A stretch of 64,000 nucleotides of DNA, from NCBI RefSeq assembly GCF_001659605.2, contig NC_035178.2:2349091-2413090 (forward strand), in the 5' to 3' direction. A program made the position numbers and the translations under genes. Below the pieces are notes generated by a model that saw only the letters and a list, made by a program, of their open reading frames with translations, had not been told where the DNA came from and ran no database searches. The stretch is from Manihot esculenta. Taxonomy: Eukaryota > Streptophyta > Magnoliopsida > Malpighiales > Euphorbiaceae. This document shows positions 55,093-64,000 of the stretch, in pieces (position 1 is the first letter of the stretch; each line of letters begins with the position of its first letter).

Positions 55093-56995
55093 CTATCGTT
55101 GCTGCTCTCCGCCTTCTTGCTGATCTCTCTTGAGATCAGCAGGAGGTAGAAAGCAATCCATTGACAACCCACAAATATTAAAATCAACTTCTTCAATTCT
55201 CCATGTTTCTTCAATCTTCCGCTTATGGTTAAGCGAGGCTCCGTGTCTGTGTAATGTTGTACTGGTCTTTCCACTGTGTGCTATATTGATGCCTTCAATA
55301 TATCTATAATCCTCAATCACTGACTCCATACTTGTTTTCCATAACACACTATTATTCCCTTTTATAGGCTTCATCTTCACCAGCTTTGTGTCTTCGAATT
55401 TGACGAGCAGCCCCGTTCTTTGGCTGAAGTAGCCCCATGTTGTATGGTGAAGGATTTCAGTGGTAGGTGAAGATTGAGTTTTGAGTATGTTTGCATCAGT
55501 CTCCACCTTCAGCTCAAAACAATCTTCATCATTCACATTCTTCTCTCCAGTGCAGACTGCCTCTAAGAACAAGTTGGCTGTGCACCTGGGGTCCAATCCC
55601 TGGTGAGGTCAAACAATGAATATTACGTAGACAAACTTCTAATTTTCCAATCACATAATTATGCTGATGAGCAAGACCATTCAAGTTTATTGACACAATA
55701 CATGCAGGAAACAGCTTAAAAGGCCTTTCTGCAAGTTAATTCATTGCAAAATGCTCTTCACTATGAAAAGGTTCCTCTTTTCTTATTAGATGAAAAGGGG
55801 GAATTTGAACTCCTAACTTCTTTTCTGCTGAAGTTACGTATATATATGAGACATTATGCAGCATTAGAAGTCTATATTGAAAGAAGATTACCTGGAAGAA
55901 ACGTCTCAAGGGTCTTGGTGGGCCTCTATTGGCATGACTAGGTTGGGAAGAGGACTGGTTCCACGCAACCTTACCATCACTACCTGCACTAACCTTGTAA
56001 CCGGCAACAACTAGTTCAAAGTACCAAAGATCAGGGTTTTTCTGCCAAATCACAAACCCACCAGACTCAGAATCGCCCCCCGCGTGCACATTATCGTCAT
56101 CCTCGTGCATATCTGACGCAGCCATCTTAACCTGTCCTACCGCATACATGCTGGTCACTGAATTTAGCGTCACTGATCCTCCTGTTGCTGCTACATATTG
56201 CTGCACTATATATTGCGCAGTAGAAGCTTCCTGTTCATTAATTTAACAAACACTGTACATTATAAATCCAAAGAAAAAGAAATCCAACTCTAATTCCTCT
56301 TGTTTTCATTTAATTTTCTTATATTAGCATAAAAAAAAATTTGAAATGCTGACATCTATAAAGAAATATTAAATTAAATCAAAATATAAACATGGGTAAG
56401 ATTCCAAGGTAGTAAAGAAGTCCCGATATAGTGTTTAACAAGCTAACACTGCAGCCTGAAACTCTTTACAGGTTAAAGATTTGAGGTTGAGCTTCAAGTT
56501 CCACTTGTGCTGGTATCATTCATTTTTATATGTAATTATTTGTTTAATTACTTCGCATTCATTTTGACTTTGGCCAATTTCTTCTAATCATATGTTTCAT
56601 GATTTTCGGGGAAGCAAAAAAAAAAAAGCAAATGCATTCTGTGGAAAACCTAGCTAGGTTTTGATTGAAAGGGAAAAAGAAAAAAGGAAAAAGAGCATTC
56701 TAATACATACAATAGAACAATCTCTGAAGGGGCGAGTGACAGGCTGATCCGGGTGGACTTGAAGAGGGATAAGTGGAGAACCAACAAGCTTGAGCAATGC
56801 AATAAACTCATTGTTAGATTTAGCTTGGAGATGCGATGATTTATCTGCAGATTGAGCACACATCATAGCACGCATATTTGCCCATCTCGAAGCCCCATTA
56901 CTTCCCATGCTTGTGAACATCTCCTCCGGAATAGGAACCTCCAGGACGATGTCAAGCCCATTTTCCTTGTCGAAATTTGGGCACAGTTTCCTCAT
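55093..56995 (-). CDS. DUF620 family protein
   Basis: Three exons: 56995-56711, 56230-55892, 55599-55093, all phase 0; 376 residues. The N-terminus contains the conserved DUF620 start LCPNFDKENGLDIVLEVPIPE, split here as LCPNFDKENG and LDIVLEVPIPE. The middle exon carries the MYAVGQVKMA and SGGFVIWQKNPDLWYFELV blocks. The last exon holds the family's beta-rich C-terminal half (DPRCTANLFLEA, CFELKVE, HHTTWGYFSQRTGLLVKFED) and ends in a FLPPADLKRD tail. This is a plant-specific family whose biochemical role is not established; the fold may be lipid- or ligand-binding, which is speculation. An upstream in-frame ATG (57052) would add a hydrophobic 19-residue extension MVSFSFLCFSFSSDSLLID. I prefer the internal start because homologues generally begin near MxxLCPN, but the longer form cannot be excluded. 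Confidence 0.9.
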
Positions 56996-57052
56996 ATCAA
57001 TCAACAAACTATCAGAAGAAAAAGAAAAACAGAGAAAAGAGAAAGAGACCAA

Positions 57053-60000
57053 TGCAAATGATAGGGTTAAGGCTTTTTTGTTTTATTTCTGCTCGTCTAA
57101 GGGAAGGTAACCCTTGAGCCTAGTTGTGTACGCACGATTTTAGCGGCTTTCTTCTGTTTAATTATGTAACCTATGAGTTGCCATCTCTACGGATCACCAA
57201 TTCAGTGTTTTTCTTCTTTTTCTCAACACCTTAACCAATTGGGGGTCGACACGTCAAAATTGTAGTGGGATGATTCACTGTGGGGGAGGCCCCGATTGGT
57301 GGTCGTAAAAGGAAATGGCAATACTGAAAAGCAAGAAATAATTACTAAGTTGACATCACCTCGTTACGTGGACTGGTCGGTTGACTATTGCGAAATAAGC
57401 TACCTTTGACGGATCATGCGGAGCCGGCTCCAATTATATATCGCCCACACCACACCTCCTCCTCAGTTGGTTTCAACAAGCAAAACAACTCGAGACTTTT
57501 GCGAGTGAGGGGAGCCTAGAGCCAGTAGTTTGAGAGTTGATCAATGGAACCAGTTGTCTAATTTGTTGCAATTTGCCTTTTTTAACATGTCAGTTTGCAA
57601 TGGTAACAGTGCCGTTAAATTAATTTAAATAATTTTTTAAGTTTTTAAATTTAATTTTTTAATTAATTTAAATTATCTAATAGTTTCAAATTAATTATTA
57701 TATAATTCTAAATCAATCTGGGATTTAGAAATTGCACATCCCAACCTGTGAGCCTTACAATAACGATCCAAAGTTCTTGTTTTTATATTTTATTTGTTTA
57801 ATTTAATTCTAATAGATATTTGAATATTAAAATTATTTCTCATACGAATTTGATTGGCTTACTTAATGGCATATGCGTAAATTGGAGTCTGCTCTCGTCT
57901 AGTCAATTTTCTTTTGTGTTGAATTTGAATTATAAAAAAATATATATATTGATTATGTTTTAAATATTAAAAATTATAATGATAGATTTAGATCCATAAT
58001 AAATAAATATATTAAGTTGAATTTTGAAAGGTTTTAAATTTAATATCTAATTCTTTATTTTTTAATTATAAATAAAATATGAAAAATTAAAAATAAATAT
58101 TATAATGGATACTTTAATATTTAATTACTTTTTATTATTCATTCATGAAATTAATTAATACTAATAAATAATAAGATAAATTAAAAATAGAATAATATAT
58201 GTATATATAAATGTAGAGGTCATAAGCTACAGCTCGAGTGTAATGTTTAGTGAAAATGTCAAAACGCGTGTGCACAGCAGATGCAGAATTTTGTTTTTTG
58301 TTTTTTAGCATTTGGGGGTATTGTGGAGTTGAGCGGAAGATGGATATGTGGCTCAGCCCATGAAATTTGTCGCTTCTGCGTCTCGGTAAGCAACCTACCG
58401 ATGCTCACCTGTGTCGAATTAATTTCCTATAGTTTTATTTAAGATAAATTTCGTCTTCATCCCTATGATTTTCCATTTATTATTTTAAAAATTATTAAAA
58501 TATCTATAAATTTATAGTATTTTTATATTTAAGTTGTGTCAAAAATTATCATTTGTATTTTCTAATTTATTGAAAATAACCTTTTTTGTGTATTAATAAT
58601 TTTTATGGGATATATTAAATTTGATGGAGTTAGAACATAAAAAATAAAAATGTTTAATTTTATAAATATAGAAATGTATATTATTTTTCATGTAACTAAC
58701 TAATTTACTATTTTATATAAGGAGAAATTACCTTTATGTTCATAATATATGTCAAAATCAAAAATTTAGATTATTTTATTTTTAAAACTCAACAATTTAA
58801 TTTTTATATTTTAATCAATTAAATTACAGTTTTTTTTATCTAATTATCTCTTAATTGTTTTTAAAATGATTTAAATAACTTTAAATTTATAGTTTTCTTA
58901 ATATTTAGATCATGTCAAAGTTAACTCTTTTTATTAGCTCTGTATTTTAACTTTATTAAATTGAAAAAAATTCATTGTTTTAGGAAGGATCTTCAGTATA
59001 ATAATATTAAAATATAGGGATCAAAAATTAAATTTAGAAATGGACGGAAAGTAAATTTTCTTTATTTAATTGTGAGGCGCTTTCATGGACTGTGTCAAAT
59101 ATATTTATGCATATGGCTGGATACAGCCATGTCCTTCTCAGTGTCACCTTAAAGCAAATTAATAATAATTAATAAGGATTACGTCTAAAGCTAGATTTTG
59201 CCATGGTCCATTTCGGGACGGTTTTGGCTATTCAAGTTTGTAGGAAGAGAGGGGATTGAAATTAAATATAGAATCGGTCCGATTTTAATTTTGATTTCAT
59301 GTCTTTTATTTGGGTTTGAAAACGGTTTAATTTTCATTACACTGATTAAAAACAATTGATCTGAGTTAGGCTGAAATTAGTGGTATGAATCGTCTATTTC
59401 AGTTCAAGGCTCCCGTAGCACTGTGTACTGTTTGGTTTAAATAAAAAAAAAAACGATGAAATTCAATTAATTTAAATTTTTAATTTAATTTTTTATTTTT
59501 ATAATTTGTTCAAGGTTTATTTTTAAAAATTTTAATTATTTCAGTTTAATTTTAACAAAAATAATAAATTGAACTAATTAGTGATAATAGTATATTATTT
59601 TTTTTATAATAGAAATATCAGACCATAATTGATATTGAAATATTTCAATTAAATTTTAAAATATTACAAATAAAGTATACAAAATAAAAAAATAAATTAA
59701 AAATTCAATCGATTAAATAGAATCGAATTGAATCAGATCGATTCGATTCAAATCGATTTTTTTATTCATAATCAATTTAATTTTTATAAATACTAAAATT
59801 TTAAAATTTAAATTTATTTAGTTTAATTCGATTTTAAATTAAACAAACTAAATATTCACCTCTAACTCTAAGAGAGAAAACTAAAACTAGCCCCTCATAG
59901 CCGGTCTAGTTTAAACCCATACGCCATTGAGCAGGGTAAATCTGAGTCCGGTTCAAAGCGAACATTATCTAACTAAGGCTAAATTTATGGGTTGGTTTTC

Positions 60001-60720
60001 AAAATTTTTTGGTTTTAGTTTCTCAGCATGTATGAGCATTCTTTCACTCATTTTTTGTACTTGTTATTTAATCCCATGTGATATAACAAATTAATAAAAA
60101 TTAAATAATGAAATAAATCTAACTATTTTACGAGTGAATTTTTAAAATATGATAATTAATTAGTAATTTTTTTATAAAATAAATAATTATTTTTATACAA
60201 ATATTTATTTCTATTTATTATGTTATATAAATGTTCTGTATAATATAACGGTGGTGCTCAATAAATATGCATGATAATAAGCCAGGCAAATTTGCAAAAA
60301 TAATAGATATGATTGATTTGATTAACTGGGAGCTTTTCAACATCAAGGGACTCTTTCGTATTTTAGCTCCTTTGCAGTTGCTATATGATTGAGACTCTTT
60401 CAACGTTTTATTTATTTATTTATATTCTAGCATGTGAAACTTAATACTTGATGTTTTGAGATCCGAAAAAGTTAGAATTTTATAGAGTATGAATAAACTT
60501 TGTTTGAGAGGTTACCTATTCCTCCTTTATTCATTTTTTCTTTTATTTTCTAATGATGTATAACCGCTATTATACTATAGTGCCACTTGTTCTTATCACG
60601 CATTCTCGTATATATGGACATACTTGCTAATCCATACTGGTCAGACGGTCATTTAATTCTCCTCCGACGCGCATGCTGGTATGGCCGGAGCGTATTCGGG
60701 TTTATTCTCCTACTTCTCAT
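57053..60720. other. Promoter of the DUF620 gene and long AT-rich spacer
   Basis: The first 500 bases are balanced and likely hold the DUF620 promoter (minus strand), including a TATATAAT-like stretch near 57435 on the minus strand. Beyond 57600 the sequence is AT-rich and contains a decayed MITE at 59416-59864. Short open frames are unsupported. Confidence 0.5.
59416..59864. mobile_element. Diverged copy of the 53.9-kb hAT-type MITE
   Basis: The left end TAGCACTGTGTACTGTTTGG aligns with TAGGGTGCGCCGTATTTGG of the intact copy. The interior shares GAACTAATTAGTGATAAT and the AAATTTTAAAATA...AAATAAAGT...AAAATAAAAAAA order. The right end TTCACCTCTA matches CTCACCCCTA. Many substitutions separate the two copies, and no 8-bp target duplication is recognisable, so this insertion is older. 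Confidence 0.7.
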
Positions 60721-60855
60721 CCCACTAGTACTAGGGTTTGTTCTCGAGATCCAGGCCTTGGATCAATCCGGCCTACTTCAATTACGGACTGGATGACATA
60801 TCAATGGTACTAGGGTCTCCCCTTGAAATCTAGACCTTGGATTAATTCGGTCTGC

Positions 60856-61883
60856 ATAGAGACCAGCAGTCAGTCAGCTGCTACAGTTTTAGTCAAGTGT
60901 CAGCCAGAGGTGAGTAGAACTGAACTAATATCTTATTTTAAAGTAATCAAACTTTTTGAGCATGTTCATGCATCATGAATGTCATATTATGTAATAGGTT
61001 GTTTGCATTAGAATTCACGAATATGATGCATTATATAATTTACTGTTGTTGTGGATGGATATTGGATGACCCACTAACCTTCAATATGATATGATATGAT
61101 ATAATACGATACGGAAGTCCAGGTCGAGACCCATTCTATGCCCCTGGCAATATGTAAGAGAAAGTCCAGGTCGAGACCCATTCTACGCCCTTGGCAATAT
61201 ATAAGAGAAAGTTCAGGTCGAGACCCATTCTACGCCCCTGGCATTTATGGATATGTTATGTTATGTTTAAGCGAAAGTCTTGAGGAGCTCCATCGAGGGC
61301 CGGGCACATTGGATATGTAGAGGGTTATTAGTGACAAGTCCATATTGATGTGAATTGTTTGTATTGTGGCGCATTTCATATGAACATATGTTTATTAAAC
61401 CGTTTTTATGTTCTGCTCACTAGGCTCTTGTAGCTTATCCTTTTCCCCTAACCCTAAGTTTGTAGGTCGAAGATAGCTTCGGAAGTCGGCATAGTAGCTG
61501 GTATAGTTAATGTAATAGTATAGTTGTGGACATGTAAATTTTTAATGGATTAGAATTGTATTTAGCCCTAATATATGTTTTTATAAATCCCTATTTCATA
61601 ATCTTTATGTAAAAATTTTAATGACGAGTTATGTTTGAATCAAACTTGAGACATGTGAGTACTTGATGATAGTTCTAGTGTGGGTTTTATGTATACAGTT
61701 TATGATGCATGCATAACTCAGACTTTGATTCGTGAAATGTTTAAGTTTTATAAAAATGTATAATCATGTATTAAATTTTTATAAGGTACATATGATATAT
61801 AGTAGGCTTGCTATGGGTTCCGGCAACATTAAATCGATCTGAATCCTAGCGCTGGCAGCGGCTTGGATTCCTGGTCGTTACAA
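60856..61883 (+). mobile_element. Solo LTR-like insertion of about 1.03 kb (Ty3/gypsy-like)
   Basis: The inserted block ends CTGGTCGTTACA(A), an ending common in plant gypsy LTRs, and is flanked by TCTGC (60851-60855) and TTTGC (61884-61888), a 5-bp duplication with one mismatch. No internal retroviral-type coding region is present, so this is best explained as a solo LTR left after recombination. The left end (ATAGAGACC) lacks the canonical TG, so the exact boundary is uncertain by a few bases. It contains a 47-bp triplication at 61115. Confidence 0.55.
61115..61250 (+). repeat. 47-bp tandem repeat, three copies
   Basis: Copies begin at 61115, 61162 and 61209 with AAGTCCAGGTCGAGACCCAT (third copy has one T for C). 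The third is slightly short. The array lies inside the LTR-like insertion, where such arrays often sit in the regulatory part. Confidence 0.9.
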
Positions 61884-61920
61884 TTTGCTTCAATTATGGA
61901 CTGAATGACATATTGATAAA

Positions 61921-63014
61921 TTGATTTGTTTGGTGAGTTCTACTAAGTTTTGGGTCTATTTTTTTTCTCTTGAGTCTTACCTCAGTCCAAATATCAAAAA
62001 TCTGGTGATCATTAATATTTACAATCAAGATTATACAAACTAATTAAAAGATCGACCGATATTTAAAACCATTATGTACCTAATATATTAATTTTCTTTA
62101 TTAATGAAATATATATCAGAATTTTTTAACAGTATATTGCAAATTAATAATCCTAATTAACCAAGTAAAAGATAAATTAACTAATTAAACATCGATTAAA
62201 AACATGTACAAGTATAATAAGGCGATTCATTAATTAATTCGTACATGAATATAGTGATAGAAAATATATAACTATTGTAAATATTATTAATAATAATGAT
62301 ACCAACCTATAATTTAATATAATTAATAGCTGTCAATGTGCATATAATGTCATCTAATATTTTTAAATCTTTACAGTTTATGCTTTGCATAATAAAGAAA
62401 TTCAAAAAAATCAAGAGTATTTTAAAAGGAGAGGAAAAAAAAAAAGAATAAATATACGTGATTCCTAACAGAAACAAAAATCTCTCTCTTGCCATCCTCT
62501 ATCTATGAAGCATTGACTTTGAATTAGCTTGGACCTGTGATGTTACATTTTTCTGGGTGATTTTTATTTTTTGAACCAAAATGAAAATTAAAGATCAAGA
62601 TTCAATTACATATATTTGTCATCGGAATAAATTCGTAAATAATTTTTAAATGATTAAAAAATAAGATCCCATAATGAAGTAATGCTTTCCATATAGCCAA
62701 AGAAAATATAAAAAATTTATATATCGTAACTCAAAAACTATTAGATAATTTATGTACGGCTCCTCAATCATGGATTGAATAGATCTGAATTTAGACAACC
62801 ATAACCCTCCATGGTCAAGCAATTTTACCGAATTTTATCAGAGAAAGTTTTTTTATATATTGTAATATTCCCACCACCTACTCTCACACACCCTTTCGAA
62901 CTGTATGATTCACTATGGAATTCCAAGTAGCTTTCAGGGATGAACCATACATCACCACTTGGATTTGGTCATTTTTATTATCTAAACTTTGTCAATGCCG
63001 GCCTCTCTACTCAC
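61921..63014. other. AT-rich spacer upstream of the OVATE-family gene
   Basis: The DNA is AT-rich up to about 62860, then CT-rich and balanced, probably the proximal promoter of the next gene. I see nothing else definite. Confidence 0.5.
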
Positions 63015-63022
63015 TATAAATA
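63015..63022 (+). promoter_or_regulatory. TATA box of the OVATE-family gene
   Basis: TATAAATA lies 72 bases upstream of the start codon in a CT-rich context (TCACTATAAATACTTG), a good spacing for a plant core promoter with a short leader. Confidence 0.7.
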
Positions 63023-63093
63023 CTTGTAGCTTCACCTTCACTTTTGTCTCGCACTGCATAAGTTTCAAAGAATCATCTAATACTAACAAGATT

Positions 63094-64000
63094 ATGGCTA
63101 AGCGTTTCAAGCTTAAACTCTCTCGTGTCATTCCTTCATTTCAAATCTGTCGATCCAAAAATGCTTCAGAAATTCCAGTCCCAGTAATCTATCGGGTATC
63201 GCCTTTCAACCCAAAGGCACTTGATATCAATTACCCTAAACTCCCAGACCCACCACCGTCAACACCAGATACTTACAAACGCCATCTGTCAGGGAAGAAA
63301 GCTTCCGTTGGCTGCAGATGCCAAGCAAGATCACTCGCACAGTATCTAGCTGATTGCAGCTTCGACTCCCTGGATTTTGCACGGGAGAAAGAAGCTTATG
63401 AGCGGCGCCCCACCAAACTTCACCCATATATGGAGAGTATATCATTTTCCGATGAGAGTAACGGGAATATTTCACCGATTATAGCATCTGCTAGCCGGAA
63501 GAACAAGAAGAAAGAGGACAGGAAAGATTCCAATAAGGGTGAAATGGCTGTTTCATGGGAAGATGGTGGTTGCAGCTTTAGCAGCGAGGGTAAAGAAAAT
63601 GAAGTAGAAACTGAAACCCTTCTCTTTCCTTCAAGAAGCTTCTCATATGATTCCTCGTATGACTTCTGCTATCCGTTTGTGAATACCACAACCAAGAAAA
63701 CAGACAACGGAAACAAGAAAACAGGTGGAATGAAAATTCGAAAACTCAAACGCCAGGTTTCCAAGAACCAGAAGTTGTCGTCTCCAGAAGTTATTTCTCC
63801 GATGAGAGCATCAGTTCTGCGGAAGATGATATCATGCACGGCAGATGGGAAGGTGAAGGAGAGCGTAGCGGTGGTGAAGAAATCAAAGGATCCTTACGAG
63901 GACTTCAAAAGGTCCATGCTAGAGATGATATTGGAGAAGCAGATGTTTGAGGCCAAGGATCTGGAGGAACTTTTGCATTGTTTTTTGTCCTTGAATTCCA
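63094..64000 (+). CDS. OVATE family protein, 3' part outside the window
   Basis: An open frame runs from ATG 63094 (MAKRFKLKLSRVIPSFQICR) to the window edge, 302 codons with no stop and no intron, as expected for mostly intronless OFP genes. The N-terminus is basic and resembles the conserved OFP start. A Ser-rich, Lys-rich middle contains nuclear-localisation-like KNKKKEDRK. The OVATE domain begins at about residue 262 with KKSKDPYEDFKRSMLEMILE and continues FEAKDLEELLHCFLSLNS to the cut. OFPs are plant transcriptional repressors that bind TALE homeodomain and TRM proteins and shape organs and secondary walls. The full domain needs roughly 25-30 more residues beyond the window. A TATA box lies just upstream. 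Confidence 0.93.
   Translation, partial: MAKRFKLKLSRVIPSFQICRSKNASEIPVPVIYRVSPFNPKALDINYPKLPDPPPSTPDTYKRHLSGKKASVGCRCQARSLAQYLADCSFDSLDFAREKEAYERRPTKLHPYMESISFSDESNGNISPIIASASRKNKKKEDRKDSNKGEMAVSWEDGGCSFSSEGKENEVETETLLFPSRSFSYDSSYDFCYPFVNTTTKKTDNGNKKTGGMKIRKLKRQVSKNQKLSSPEVISPMRASVLRKMISCTADGKVKESVAVVKKSKDPYEDFKRSMLEMILEKQMFEAKDLEELLHCFLSLNS

Larger units (their letters stand above)
60729..61920 (+). repeat. 79-bp tandem repeat interrupted by a long insertion
   Basis: Unit 1 (60729-60807) starts TACTAGGGTTTGTTC and ends GGATGACATATCAATGG. Unit 2 starts at 60808 (TACTAGGGTCTCCCC), follows unit 1 to CGGTCTGC at 60855, breaks, and resumes at 61889 with TTCAATTATGGACTGAATGA. The gap fits an insertion inside unit 2. 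Confidence 0.7.

Overview
This is plant nuclear DNA. Every recognisable gene is eukaryotic and plant-type: intron-rich, with long AT-rich spacers, MITEs, a LINE and a solo-LTR-like insertion. The protein families (cytosolic phosphoglucose isomerase with 23 coding exons, DUF620, OVATE, TON1-recruiting-motif/DUF4378, TYW1 with a fused flavodoxin domain) point to a eudicot. A woody rosid such as a Euphorbiaceae species would fit, but that is only a guess from the general look of the sequence.

Layout. 0-1 kb: possible 3' end of an unidentified + strand gene. 1.06-2.36 kb (-): leucine-carboxyl-methyltransferase-like SAM methyltransferase. 3.62-7.58 kb (+): TYW1 tRNA wybutosine synthase in 8 exons, with a GC-AG first intron. 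7.6-14.1 kb: AT-rich spacer with a degraded retroelement tail and short repeats. 14.15-14.54 kb (-): small AT-hook protein. 16.25-20.45 kb (-): decayed LINE with endonuclease, reverse transcriptase, zf-RVT and RNase H remnants. 20.60-21.64 kb: 1.04 kb non-autonomous hAT-type element with an 8-bp target duplication. 22.3-23.0 kb: AT-rich inverted/tandem repeat block. 24.66-27.03 kb (+): At1g01500-like protein of unknown function. 28.5 kb (-): tRNA-like Pol III unit with an abnormal anticodon arm. 28.8-33.4 kb: no recognised protein, but several minus-strand splice-site pairs suggest a transcript.

36.55-40.93 kb (+): TRM/DUF4378 microtubule-associated protein. 44.15-51.09 kb (+): cytosolic glucose-6-phosphate isomerase, with a second GC-AG intron. 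52.63-53.34 kb (-): dUTPase. 53.93-54.36 kb: 428-bp hAT-type MITE with a perfect 8-bp target duplication; a diverged relative lies at 59.4 kb. 55.09-57.00 kb (-): DUF620 protein. 60.7-61.9 kb: 79-bp tandem repeat interrupted by a roughly 1-kb solo-LTR-like insertion that carries its own 47-bp triplication. 63.09 kb to the end (+): OVATE family protein, cut by the window edge.

The genes are unrelated housekeeping and developmental loci (tRNA modification, glycolysis, nucleotide-pool sanitation, cytoskeleton, transcriptional repression), not a cluster or operon. I found no clearly new biological system. The most unusual signals are the tRNA-like Pol III unit, the possible unknown spliced transcript at 30-33 kb, and the two GC-AG introns. 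Exon boundaries were read by hand from splice consensus and reading phase and should be treated as models.
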